Positions 35,336 to 42,384 of a stretch of 64,000 bases of DNA are shown here, one piece after another. Under the pieces are notes generated by a model. The model saw nothing but the letters and a program-made list of their open reading frames with translations, did not search any database and was not told the DNA's origin. This stretch comes from Streptomyces panaciradicis (GTDB lineage: Bacteria > Actinomycetota > Actinomycetes > Streptomycetales > Streptomycetaceae). The position numbers were made by a program, and so were the translations under genes. The stretch is taken from NCBI RefSeq assembly GCF_023516615.1, contig NZ_JAMGBF010000013.1, forward strand, positions 52,830 to 116,829, in the 5' to 3' direction. Numbering within the stretch: the first letter of the stretch is position 1; the number at the start of each line of letters is the position of its first letter.

Positions 35336-36001
35336 CTACCGCTTCCCGACGGTGTAGGTCAGGTGGGTGACCCGTGACGACGGGTCGACACGCGTCTGGT
35401 CCAGCGTGAGGTGATCGGGGTCGACGCGGTCGAAGAGACGGATGCCGGTGCCGAACAGTACGGGCGCCAGGGTGATCGAGAACTCGTCGATCAGACCGCT
35501 GTCGAGGTACTGCTGGATGGTCTCGGCGCCCCCGGCGATACGGACGTCGCGGTCGCCGGCTGCTTCGCGGGCCTGGTCGAGGGCGCTGGAGACGCCGTCG
35601 TCGACGAAGTGGAAGGTGGTGCCGCCCGGTCGCTCCCACGGTTCGCGCCTGGTGTGGGTGAGGACGAACACCGGGGTGTGGAACGGCGCTTCCTCCGGCC
35701 AGGCCAGCTCGCCGGCGTCGAACATCCGCTTGCCCATGACGCTCGCGCCGGTGCGCTTGTACGTCGCCCGTGCGACGTCGTTGTCGAGGCCCTCCTCGCC
35801 GCCCTCGCCGAGCTTGAGGTTCTCGCGGAACCACCGCTGGGGGAACAGCCACGCCTGCAGTTCCGACCACTTGGTCAGCCAGCGCTGCGCCCTGGGGTCG
35901 TCTCGGCCTTCGGGCGAGAACACGTGCTCGACGGGCACGGGCTCGGGCGCCATGAAGCCGTCGAGCGACATCGTCACACTGAAGAACACCTTGCCGGCCA
36001 T
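35336..36001 (-). CDS. RibD C-terminal / dihydrofolate-reductase-like protein
   Basis: A 221-residue protein with the RibD_C fold: VFFSVTMSLDGFMAPEPVPV, VMGKRMFDAGELAWPEEAPF, FVLTHTRREPW, and RIAGGAETIQQYLDSGLIDE (NADPH-binding Gly loop). Such stand-alone proteins reduce unknown substrates and are common in Streptomyces. ATG 36001 shares one base with the stop of the SRPBCC gene (TGATG), so it is the third gene of the ArsR operon. A second RibD_C gene of similar plan occurs at 45147. Confidence 0.9.
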   Translation of the reverse strand: MAGKVFFSVTMSLDGFMAPEPVPVEHVFSPEGRDDPRAQRWLTKWSELQAWLFPQRWFRENLKLGEGGEEGLDNDVARATYKRTGASVMGKRMFDAGELAWPEEAPFHTPVFVLTHTRREPWERPGGTTFHFVDDGVSSALDQAREAAGDRDVRIAGGAETIQQYLDSGLIDEFSITLAPVLFGTGIRLFDRVDPDHLTLDQTRVDPSSRVTHLTYTVGKR

Positions 36002-36573
36002 CAGCTCGTGGTTCCTTCCTGTCCGGTCTCTTGCTCGGTCGTGGTCTCGCCGGCCGTCGTCGGCTCGTGACCCGTGGAGCGCTCCAGGGCGATGTCGGCG
36101 ACGTAGGCCGCGAGGTTGGCCAGCGTCTGCTCGCCGCCCTCGACCGCGTGGTACTTCTCCACCGCCTCGTCGCGCAGTTCCCTGGTCGGGAACACCGTGC
36201 GCATCACGATCCGGGTCTTGTCGCCTGTGGTCTCGAACGTCAGGACGGACTCGAAGGCGTTCGGGTCGTCGCGGGCCTCGCCGTGCGACAGGGCGATGCG
36301 CTCCGGCGGGACGATCTCCCGCCAGGTGATCCACTCCTGGTAGTCGGTGCCGTCGGGCCCGTGCATGACGAAGTCCCACTCGCCGTCCACACGGAACTCG
36401 AATGACCGCGTCGTGGTGGTGAAGCCTTCCGGTCCCCACCACCGCGACAGGTGCTGGATGCGCGTGAAGGCTTCGAACACCAGCTCCCGCGGGGCGCCGA
36501 TCACCCGGGAGATCACGATCTCGCGGTCCGCGGTCGTCCGCGCGGGTTCGCCGCCGTTACCGGTCGTCGTCAT
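36001..36573 (-). CDS. SRPBCC/AHSA1 domain protein in the ArsR operon
   Basis: A 190-residue START-like protein: EIVISRVIGAPRELVFEAFT, LSRWWGPEGFTTTTRSFEFR, WDFVMHGPDGTDYQEWITWR, and FPTRELRDEAVEKYHAVEGG. The ArsR-AHSA1 pairing is a well-known arrangement in actinobacteria; the AHSA1 protein may bind a hydrophobic ligand. It overlaps the regulator gene by 17 bases upstream and the RibD_C gene by one base downstream. A Thr/Glu-rich tail of 25 residues is unusual. Confidence 0.92.
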   Translation of the reverse strand: MTTTGNGGEPARTTADREIVISRVIGAPRELVFEAFTRIQHLSRWWGPEGFTTTTRSFEFRVDGEWDFVMHGPDGTDYQEWITWREIVPPERIALSHGEARDDPNAFESVLTFETTGDKTRIVMRTVFPTRELRDEAVEKYHAVEGGEQTLANLAAYVADIALERSTGHEPTTAGETTTEQETGQEGTTS

Positions 36574-36919
36574 CGTGTGGTTCCTCCTGCCTTGCCCGCT
36601 CCAACTCCTGCACGTACGCGTCCAGTCGGTCGAAGCTCTCGTTCCAGAACCGTTCGAAGCCGCCCACCCACTCGTGGACCGGCCGGAGGCCGCGGGCGTC
36701 CAGGTCGTACAGCCGCTGCTTGCCCGACTCGCGGACCCGCACCAGCCCGACCTCGCGGAGGACCCGCAGGTGCTTGGACGCCTGGGGCTGCGTCATGCCG
36801 AGGTCCCGGGCCAGTTCGGTCACGGGCCGTTCGCCGCCTCGCAGCAGCACCAGGATCTGTCGCCGCTGCGGTTCTGCGATCGCGTTGAACGCGTCCGAGG
36901 TAGTCGCCGCCCTTGCCAT
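36557..36919 (-). CDS. ArsR-family transcriptional regulator (autorepressor)
   Basis: A 120-residue winged-helix protein: MARAATTSDAFNAIAEPQRR, QILVLLRGGERPVTELARDL, GMTQPQASKHLRVLREVGLV, RESGKQRLYDL. Metal-binding Cys residues of classic ArsR proteins are absent, as in the AHSA1-linked subgroup (SdpR/PaaR-like). Start ATG 36919 is chosen over 36946 because TTGACA and TACGAT at 36948-36953 and 36926-36931 put the transcription start at about 36919, which makes the mRNA leaderless. It is first in the operon with the SRPBCC and RibD_C genes. Confidence 0.92.
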   Translation of the reverse strand: MARAATTSDAFNAIAEPQRRQILVLLRGGERPVTELARDLGMTQPQASKHLRVLREVGLVRVRESGKQRLYDLDARGLRPVHEWVGGFERFWNESFDRLDAYVQELERARQEEPHDDDDR

Positions 36920-36925
36920 GACATC

Positions 36926-36953
36926 ATCGTATGCCCATATCGGCATGTGTCAA
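36926..36953 (-). promoter_or_regulatory. promoter and operator of the ArsR operon
   Basis: On the reverse strand, TTGACA (36953-36948), a 16-base spacer and TACGAT (36931-36926). A 16-bp dyad ATGCCGATATGGGCAT (14 of 16 positions symmetrical) fills 36946-36931, that is, the spacer and the first base of the -10, where a bound ArsR dimer would block polymerase. Confidence 0.75.
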
Positions 36954-37038
36954 CGATGCGTCCGGCGCGTGCCGTCGATCGGGGCGTCGACGAGCCGTTC
37001 AGGGAGGTGGTCCGCGGCCGGTCGGCCGACGGGCTCGG

Positions 37039-37566
37039 TCAGTGATGTACGGCGAGTCCCGGGCGGTGGCGCCGCATCGCGTCCACGATCTCCTCGGGAG
37101 ATACCGGCAGGGTGTTCGTCGCCATGTTGGCCGGGCCGAAGCCGAGCCGTGCGTTCATGGACGCGGTACTGCGCACGAGCCTGGGTGCCCGCGCCAGGTA
37201 GGCCTCCGGGTCGTGCAGCACCAGCTCGATGAACCGCTGCGAGGTGTTGCGTACCCGCTGCTCGCGTATCCGCACGGCGGCTATCTCGTCCCAGCCGAAG
37301 CGGCCCAGCCGCACGTGCTCCACACCGGCGTCGTCCAGCACCAGCTCCGGTCGGCCGCGGAACAGACGCTGGCCGATGAGCACGGCGCACAACCCGAAGA
37401 AGGGCACGGCCAGTGCTCCCGCGACGGTCATCTTGACGGTGCTGTGGGCGACCAGGAACACGATGCCCAGAGCGACGAAGACCAGAGAACCGACCAGCAT
37501 GAGCCACACGCGGGTCTTGGCGAGCGGGTAGACCGTCGGGGGCTGTGGAACGCCGTTTGTGATCAC
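37039..37566 (-). CDS. STM3941-like membrane protein
   Basis: About 175 residues with two close membrane helices (RVWLMLVGSLVFVALGIVFL, MTVAGALAVPFFGLCAVLI), followed by a cytoplasmic part resembling a PH-like sheet (ELVLDDAGVEHVRLGRFGWD, EIAAVRIREQRVRN). This is the arrangement of STM3941-family proteins, which have no known role. GTG 37566 is preferred; a TTG at 37599 in the same frame is possible. Confidence 0.78.
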   Translation of the reverse strand: MITNGVPQPPTVYPLAKTRVWLMLVGSLVFVALGIVFLVAHSTVKMTVAGALAVPFFGLCAVLIGQRLFRGRPELVLDDAGVEHVRLGRFGWDEIAAVRIREQRVRNTSQRFIELVLHDPEAYLARAPRLVRSTASMNARLGFGPANMATNTLPVSPEEIVDAMRRHRPGLAVHH

Positions 37567-37653
37567 GGGCTCAGACGATAGGACCGAAGCGCTCGTCAAC
37601 GGAAGTCTTGGAAGGACCGCGGAGGTATCCGGCCTCGGAAGCTCGGTGAGCCG

Positions 37654-39696
37654 TCATGCTCCTGGCAGGGGCCCTCCGTCGGCGGCCCAGGACACGAGCG
37701 TCTGCCTGTCGCAGGCGGCCGCCTGTCGGCAGACGGCGTCGTAGTTCCTTTCGCCCATGGCGTCCACGAGCCTGGCCTCGCAGTCGTCGCGCAGGGACGC
37801 CAGCTCCGGTGTGCCGCGCTGGGGGTGGCCGACGGTCTCCCACAGGTGCGCCGCCGCACCGAAGGCGTAGGCCGCGGCGCGGTGGTCTCCCGTGTCGGTC
37901 AGGGAGATGGCCAGCAGGTCCATGATCATGGCGATCCCGAAGGCGTCCCCGATGTGCCGCTTGGCGGCCAGGGCGGCCCGCGCGTGGCCGACGGCGTCCT
38001 GGGTGCGCCCTTCCAGGAAGGAGATCAGGGCGAGTTGGTGCTCGGCGTAGGAGAGCGTCCAGTACTCGTCGGACGCCCTGCAGACGGCGCGTAGCTCAAG
38101 GGCCTCGTGGCGGGCCTGCGGCAGGCGTCCGGACCCGGTGAGGGCGAAGACGTGGACGAGACGGCACATGGCTGTCGGGCCGCTCGGCTGCCCGGAACCG
38201 GAGACGTCCGTGCCCGACGTCATCGACTCCACGACCTGTGCCGCCGCGAGCGGGCGGCCCTGCAGCAAGTGCAGCAGGCCGGACAGATAGGCCGCGCGTG
38301 CCATTCCGTCCCTGTCGAAGACGGCCGCGGCGGCGTCCCGGCAGTCGGCGGCCACCAGTTGCGCCGCCCGGTGTTCGCCCTGCAGCGTCAGGGTCAGCCC
38401 CAGGCTCCACAACCCCTGCACCCAGACGTCGTCGTCCTGGCCCTCCTCGACCGCCTCCGTCGCCAGCTCCAGGTAGCGGCGTGCCTCGTACAGGTAGCCC
38501 GAGCACACCCAGAAGAGGGTGACGTTGCCGATCAGCTCCAAGGCCGCCGCCGGGTCGGTGGCCAGGAAGTGATCGGCCGCGAGGCGGATGTCCGCGTGGA
38601 GGAACTCGATCCGCTGGTACCAGCCGCGCTGGGCGGGCCCGAACCACTCGAGATGGGCCTGGCGGGTCTGGGCGAGCACGTGCTCGGCGTGGCGGCGCGC
38701 CAGCTCCTGCTCGCCACCGAGCTCGTGCAGCCACATCCGGCCGTACTGCCGCACGGAGTCCAGCATCCGGTACGTGCCGGTCCGCTGGACCACGACGGAC
38801 TTGGCGCACAGAGAGGCGAGGGTGTGCGCGACCCGGCTCGGAGAGAGGGGTCCCCCGCTGGCCACCTGCCAGGCGGTGGTGCCGTCGAACGAACCGGGCA
38901 GGAAGGACAGCCGGGCCCACAGCAGCCTCTCCAGCGGGGTGCACAGCTCGTGGCTCCAGCCGATCGTGGTACGCAGGGCGGCGTGCCGAGGTGGGTAGGT
39001 GTGGGCCGCCGCCGGAGGCAGGTCGATCGCCGAGAGGGGCCCCGCGCAGAGCTCGGGCAGTGACATGCCGTGCAACTGCGCGGCGGCCAGCTCCAGCGCC
39101 AGTGGCAGGCGGTCCAGGTGCTCGCACAGGCTCGCGGCCAGGTGGTGGTCGCTCTCACTCTTGAGCGGGCTGCCCGCCGCGGCGGCACGGTCGGCGAACA
39201 GCGCGACCGCGTCCTGCGCCGACGCGAAGGGTTCGATCTCGACGACCGTCTCGCCGTGCACACGCAGCGGTTCCCTGCTGGTGGCCAGGATCGTCACGTT
39301 CGGGCACGCCGTCAGGAGATCGCCTGCCAGCGCGCGGCACTCGGCCAGCAGGTGCTCACAGGAGTCGAGAACCAACAGGACGGGGTGGTCGCCGATCCAG
39401 GAGCAGACCGCCTCTGTGGGCAGCCGCGGTGTGTGGTCGGACAGCCCCAGCGCATCCGCGACGGTGGCCGCCAGGAGCGGGGGGTTGAGCAGGGGCGACA
39501 GATCCGCCCAGGCGACGTCCCGCTCGCTCTGCGGCCTGGAGAGAGACGCGACGCGCCCGGCGAGCCGGGTCTTGCCGACCCCGCCCGTCCCGGTGAGCGT
39601 CACCAGCCGGCTGCGGCTCATCGCCGCGCGGATCAGACCGAGTTCCTCCGACCGGCCGATGAAAGAGGTCTCTTCGTCCCAGAGCATCCACACCAT
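37654..39696 (-). CDS. NB-ARC/AfsR-type ATPase without a DNA-binding domain
   Basis: A 680-residue STAND ATPase: FIGRSEELGLIRAAM, P-loop TGTGGVGKTR (35-44), Walker B VLLVLDSCEHLL (106-117), sensor ILATSREPLRV, RLPLALELAA, then a helical half with TPR-like repeats (LWSLGLTLTLQGEHRAAQLV, GDAFGIAMIMDLLAISLTDT). The family usually has an OmpR-type domain before it or a LuxR domain after it; neither exists here, so it probably acts on other proteins. A start at 39777 would add 27 residues. Start choice is uncertain. Confidence 0.85.
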   Translation of the reverse strand: MVWMLWDEETSFIGRSEELGLIRAAMSRSRLVTLTGTGGVGKTRLAGRVASLSRPQSERDVAWADLSPLLNPPLLAATVADALGLSDHTPRLPTEAVCSWIGDHPVLLVLDSCEHLLAECRALAGDLLTACPNVTILATSREPLRVHGETVVEIEPFASAQDAVALFADRAAAAGSPLKSESDHHLAASLCEHLDRLPLALELAAAQLHGMSLPELCAGPLSAIDLPPAAAHTYPPRHAALRTTIGWSHELCTPLERLLWARLSFLPGSFDGTTAWQVASGGPLSPSRVAHTLASLCAKSVVVQRTGTYRMLDSVRQYGRMWLHELGGEQELARRHAEHVLAQTRQAHLEWFGPAQRGWYQRIEFLHADIRLAADHFLATDPAAALELIGNVTLFWVCSGYLYEARRYLELATEAVEEGQDDDVWVQGLWSLGLTLTLQGEHRAAQLVAADCRDAAAAVFDRDGMARAAYLSGLLHLLQGRPLAAAQVVESMTSGTDVSGSGQPSGPTAMCRLVHVFALTGSGRLPQARHEALELRAVCRASDEYWTLSYAEHQLALISFLEGRTQDAVGHARAALAAKRHIGDAFGIAMIMDLLAISLTDTGDHRAAAYAFGAAAHLWETVGHPQRGTPELASLRDDCEARLVDAMGERNYDAVCRQAAACDRQTLVSWAADGGPLPGA

Positions 39697-39859
39697 GGCG
39701 GCATTTTCACCAGTGATCTGACGTCTTATCAGCAGATCAGGCAATATCGCACGGACTATGTCCCGAGCTCTTACCATGGAACGGCCACTGCCGCGGGCCT
39801 TCGGGGCGCAACGCCTTGCAGGCCGGCCGGGACGGGCATCCCGCGGACCGGGCGGTCCC

Positions 39860-40115
39860 GTGTGACGAGACCCGCGCCCGATCCGATCACTTCGTACGGC
39901 GCGGCGAAGGCCGCCGCGGAGACCGCTGCCGTCGTCCGCACCTCGGTGTGCTGATCGCGCGACGGGACGGACTCGATGCCTCCCGACTGGCCTCCGGACG
40001 TCGCTCCGAGAGCACCGTGCCCGGGCCCCTGGACGTCCGACTCGACTGCCGTGCCACCCGGCAGCGCGTTCGCACACGCCTGTGTGGAGCGCGGGAGTTC
40101 CTCTGCGGCAGGTGA
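39860..40115 (+). pseudogene. RmlD-like dTDP-sugar reductase remnant
   Basis: Two forward frames hold parts of one SDR protein. About 39868-39950 reads PDPITSYGAAKAAAETAAVV, the YxxxK active-site helix of dTDP-4-dehydrorhamnose reductases. About 39942-40115 reads GVLIARRDGLDASRLASGRR, PGPLDVRLDCRATRQRVRT and CGAREFL, the C-terminal substrate-domain end of such proteins. Roughly 100 middle residues are missing. It lies between the ATPase gene and the permease gene; the gap 39697-40225 has nothing else except a possible promoter (TTGTCG 40166-40171, TATCTT 40191-40196) for the permease. Confidence 0.6.
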
Positions 40116-40225
40116 GTGCGTGAGGGTGGGCCGTCGTTCCCGTACATGATCAGCTCGGCGTGTTCTTGTCGGACGTTCGTGCGCGACGGCTATCTTGGCC
40201 CGATCATCCGACAGGCGGAGCGGCA

Positions 40226-41260
40226 ATGCAGGAAACAACAGAACGCATCGAGACGGCCGAGCACGCCGACTCGGACACGACCGTCGATGCCGAGGCCGCT
40301 CCCGGCTGGCCACGGTCCTGGCCCCTCATGCTCCTCGGGGCGGCCATCGTGCCCGGCACGGTGCTGTATCTCGTGGGCAAGGGACTGCAGACGCCCGCCA
40401 TGCAGGCGTGGCGGACCGTCTGCCTCGCCGTGACGGTGCAGGCGCTGCCGTTTCTCCTGCTCGGCACGGCCCTGTCCGGTGCCATCAACGCGTTCGTGCC
40501 GGCTCGGGTGTTCAGCCTTGTGCTGCCCCGTCGTCCGGTCCTCGCCGTGCCGGTGGCCGGCATGGCGGGGGTCGTACTGCCGGGCTGCGAGTGCGCGTCG
40601 GTACCGGTGGCGAACAGTCTGATCGGCCGGGGAGTCACGCCCGCTGCCGCGTTCGCCTTCCTGCTGTCGGCGCCGGCGATCAACCCGGTGGTGCTGACAG
40701 CCACCGCTGTCGCCTTCCCCGGTCAGCCGGCCATGGTCGCCGCCCGACTGCTGGCCTCGCTGGCCACGGCGTCGGTGATGGGCTGGCTGTGGTTGTGGCT
40801 GGGGCGGGCCGAATGGCTGCGGCCGACCGCCCGGCACACCGGGCATGAGACGGGCGCCAGTCGGTGGCGCGAGTTCCGGGCCGGCTTCCAGCACGACTTC
40901 CTGCACGCGGGCGGTTTCCTGGTGGTGGGGGCGATGGCTGCGGCCACGTTCAACGTGGCGGTGCCCCGTTCCGTGCTGGAGACGTTCTCCGGTTCCGCCT
41001 GGTTGTCGGTGCTGTTCCTGGCCGGACTGGCGATCGTGCTGGCGGTGTGTTCGGAGGCCGACGCCTTCGTGGCGGCCTCGCTGACCGGGTTCTCCCCGGT
41101 CGCGCGCCTGGCGTTCATGGTGGTCGGCCCGATGGTCGATCTGAAGCTGATCGCCCTGCAGACCGGTACCTTCGGCCGAGCCTTCGCGCTCCGGTTCTCC
41201 GCCGCCACGGTCGTCGTCGCCGTCCTGTCCAGCGCGCTGATCGGAGGAGCACTGCTGTGA
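40226..41260 (+). CDS. permease (DUF318/YraQ family)
   Basis: A 344-residue membrane protein of the DUF318 permease group with about eight helices, such as WPLMLLGAAIVPGTVLYLVG and ALPFLLLGTALSGAINAF. The family motifs LPGCECASVPVANSLIGRGV and FLLSAPAINPVV are present, along with a second half repeat with LAVCSEADAFVAASLTGFSP. The conserved Cys pair suggests a metal or redox role. Related pairs (YcgR/YcgQ of Bacillus) are linked to metal homeostasis. ATG 40226 follows GGAG. It is coupled to the TIGR03943 gene downstream by a GTGA overlap. Confidence 0.9.
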   Translation: MQETTERIETAEHADSDTTVDAEAAPGWPRSWPLMLLGAAIVPGTVLYLVGKGLQTPAMQAWRTVCLAVTVQALPFLLLGTALSGAINAFVPARVFSLVLPRRPVLAVPVAGMAGVVLPGCECASVPVANSLIGRGVTPAAAFAFLLSAPAINPVVLTATAVAFPGQPAMVAARLLASLATASVMGWLWLWLGRAEWLRPTARHTGHETGASRWREFRAGFQHDFLHAGGFLVVGAMAAATFNVAVPRSVLETFSGSAWLSVLFLAGLAIVLAVCSEADAFVAASLTGFSPVARLAFMVVGPMVDLKLIALQTGTFGRAFALRFSAATVVVAVLSSALIGGALL

Positions 41261-42003
41261 GACGCCCGCTTCAGATCACCCTGCTCGTCCTCAGCGGGCT
41301 CGGCCTTCTGCACATCGCCCTCTTCACCGACCTGTACCTGCGCTACGTCAAGGAGGGGATGCGCCCGCTGCTCGTCGCCTCCGGCGTGCTGCTCGTCCTG
41401 CTCGGTGTGGCGGACGCGGTGTCGTACGGGCGGCGGGACAAGCACGAGGAGCACGCTCCTCATGGCGAGAGCGGCCACGGGCACGACCACTCCAGCGCAC
41501 CCCGCGTCGCATGGCTGCTGTTCCTCCCCGCGCTGAGCCTGCTGCTGTACGCCCCGCCCGCCCTGGGCGCGTACACCGCGTCCCGTGAGCCGGCCAAGGC
41601 GGTCACGCATCAGGACGCGTTCGACCCGCTGCCCGCCACCTCGCCGATTCCGATGACCCTCACCGACTTCACCCTGCGCGTGCAGGAGGACCGCACGCGG
41701 GCCATCAAGGGACGCACGGTCCAGTTGAGCGGTTTCGTCACGCCCGGCAGACAGCGGGGCAGCTGGTTCCTGACCCGGATCATCATTTCCTGCTGCGCGG
41801 CCGACGCCCAGTCCGTGAAGCTCCGCATCTACGGCTCGGCGCCGAAGGCCGACACCTGGGTGTCCGTCACCGGTACCTGGCACCCCGGCGGAACCCTCGG
41901 CACCAGCTCCGCCTCCGCCGCGCTCGACGCCCGTTCCGTGGAGGAAGTGGCCAAGCCGGTGAACTCGTACACCGACGACCTCCCGCTGACCCCGACGCGG
42001 TAG
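41257..42003 (+). CDS. TIGR03943-family membrane protein, permease partner
   Basis: A 248-residue protein with an N-terminal pair of helices (LQITLLVLSGLGLLHIALFT, RPLLVASGVLLVLLGVADAV), a His-rich loop (HEEHAPHGESGHGHDH) that could bind metal, another helix (WLLFLPALSLLLYAPPALGA), and a globular end with VQLSGFVTP and the family's IIISCCAADA motif. GTG 41257 overlaps the permease stop, with GGAGGAG upstream. The two always travel together in this family; the His-rich loop and Cys pair point to metal or metallo-complex handling. Confidence 0.9.
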   Translation: MRRPLQITLLVLSGLGLLHIALFTDLYLRYVKEGMRPLLVASGVLLVLLGVADAVSYGRRDKHEEHAPHGESGHGHDHSSAPRVAWLLFLPALSLLLYAPPALGAYTASREPAKAVTHQDAFDPLPATSPIPMTLTDFTLRVQEDRTRAIKGRTVQLSGFVTPGRQRGSWFLTRIIISCCAADAQSVKLRIYGSAPKADTWVSVTGTWHPGGTLGTSSASAALDARSVEEVAKPVNSYTDDLPLTPTR

Positions 42004-42060
42004 CCAGACAGAGCGAAGCGCGCGGTCGCTACGCCGTCGATCGGCCGCTGTCGGGCTCGA

Positions 42061-42384
42061 TCAGCCAGGCGACGAGGGTTCTCCCGTGCTCGGGCTGGTC
42101 GGTTGCCGCCGCGGACCGACGAGGTAGACCTCCTCGACGAGATCCTGGGACCGCAGGCCGTTGCGGGCGGCGAAGGAGCCCACGGCGCTGTAGGTGATGT
42201 CGAGGTCGTCGTGCGGACCGCGATGGGCGGCGACGATCTGCTGTGCCGTCGGATGGCCCGTCTCGTCCGCGGCGCCGGACCCGGTCCGGAGGAAGTCCCG
42301 GACGTCCGCCAGCGGGAGGTCGAGTTCCCGCAGCCGCCGGATGGTCAGCGCCGGCTTGATCTGCGCGGAAATTCCGCCGTGCCC
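42061..42384 (-). pseudogene. MerR-family regulator remnant
   Basis: Directly after the PP2C stop codon, and in the same frame, the reverse strand reads ISAQIKPALTIRRLRELDLP, then LADVRDFL (the C-terminal half of a MerR DNA-binding domain) and later VGSFAARNGLRSQDLVEEVY and LVGPRRQP, the end of a GyrI-like effector domain, closing at a TGA (42063-42061). The first helix-turn-helix and most of the effector domain are missing, and no start codon with ribosome site is evident. It is a deleted fragment, not a C-terminal extension of the phosphatase. Confidence 0.6.
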
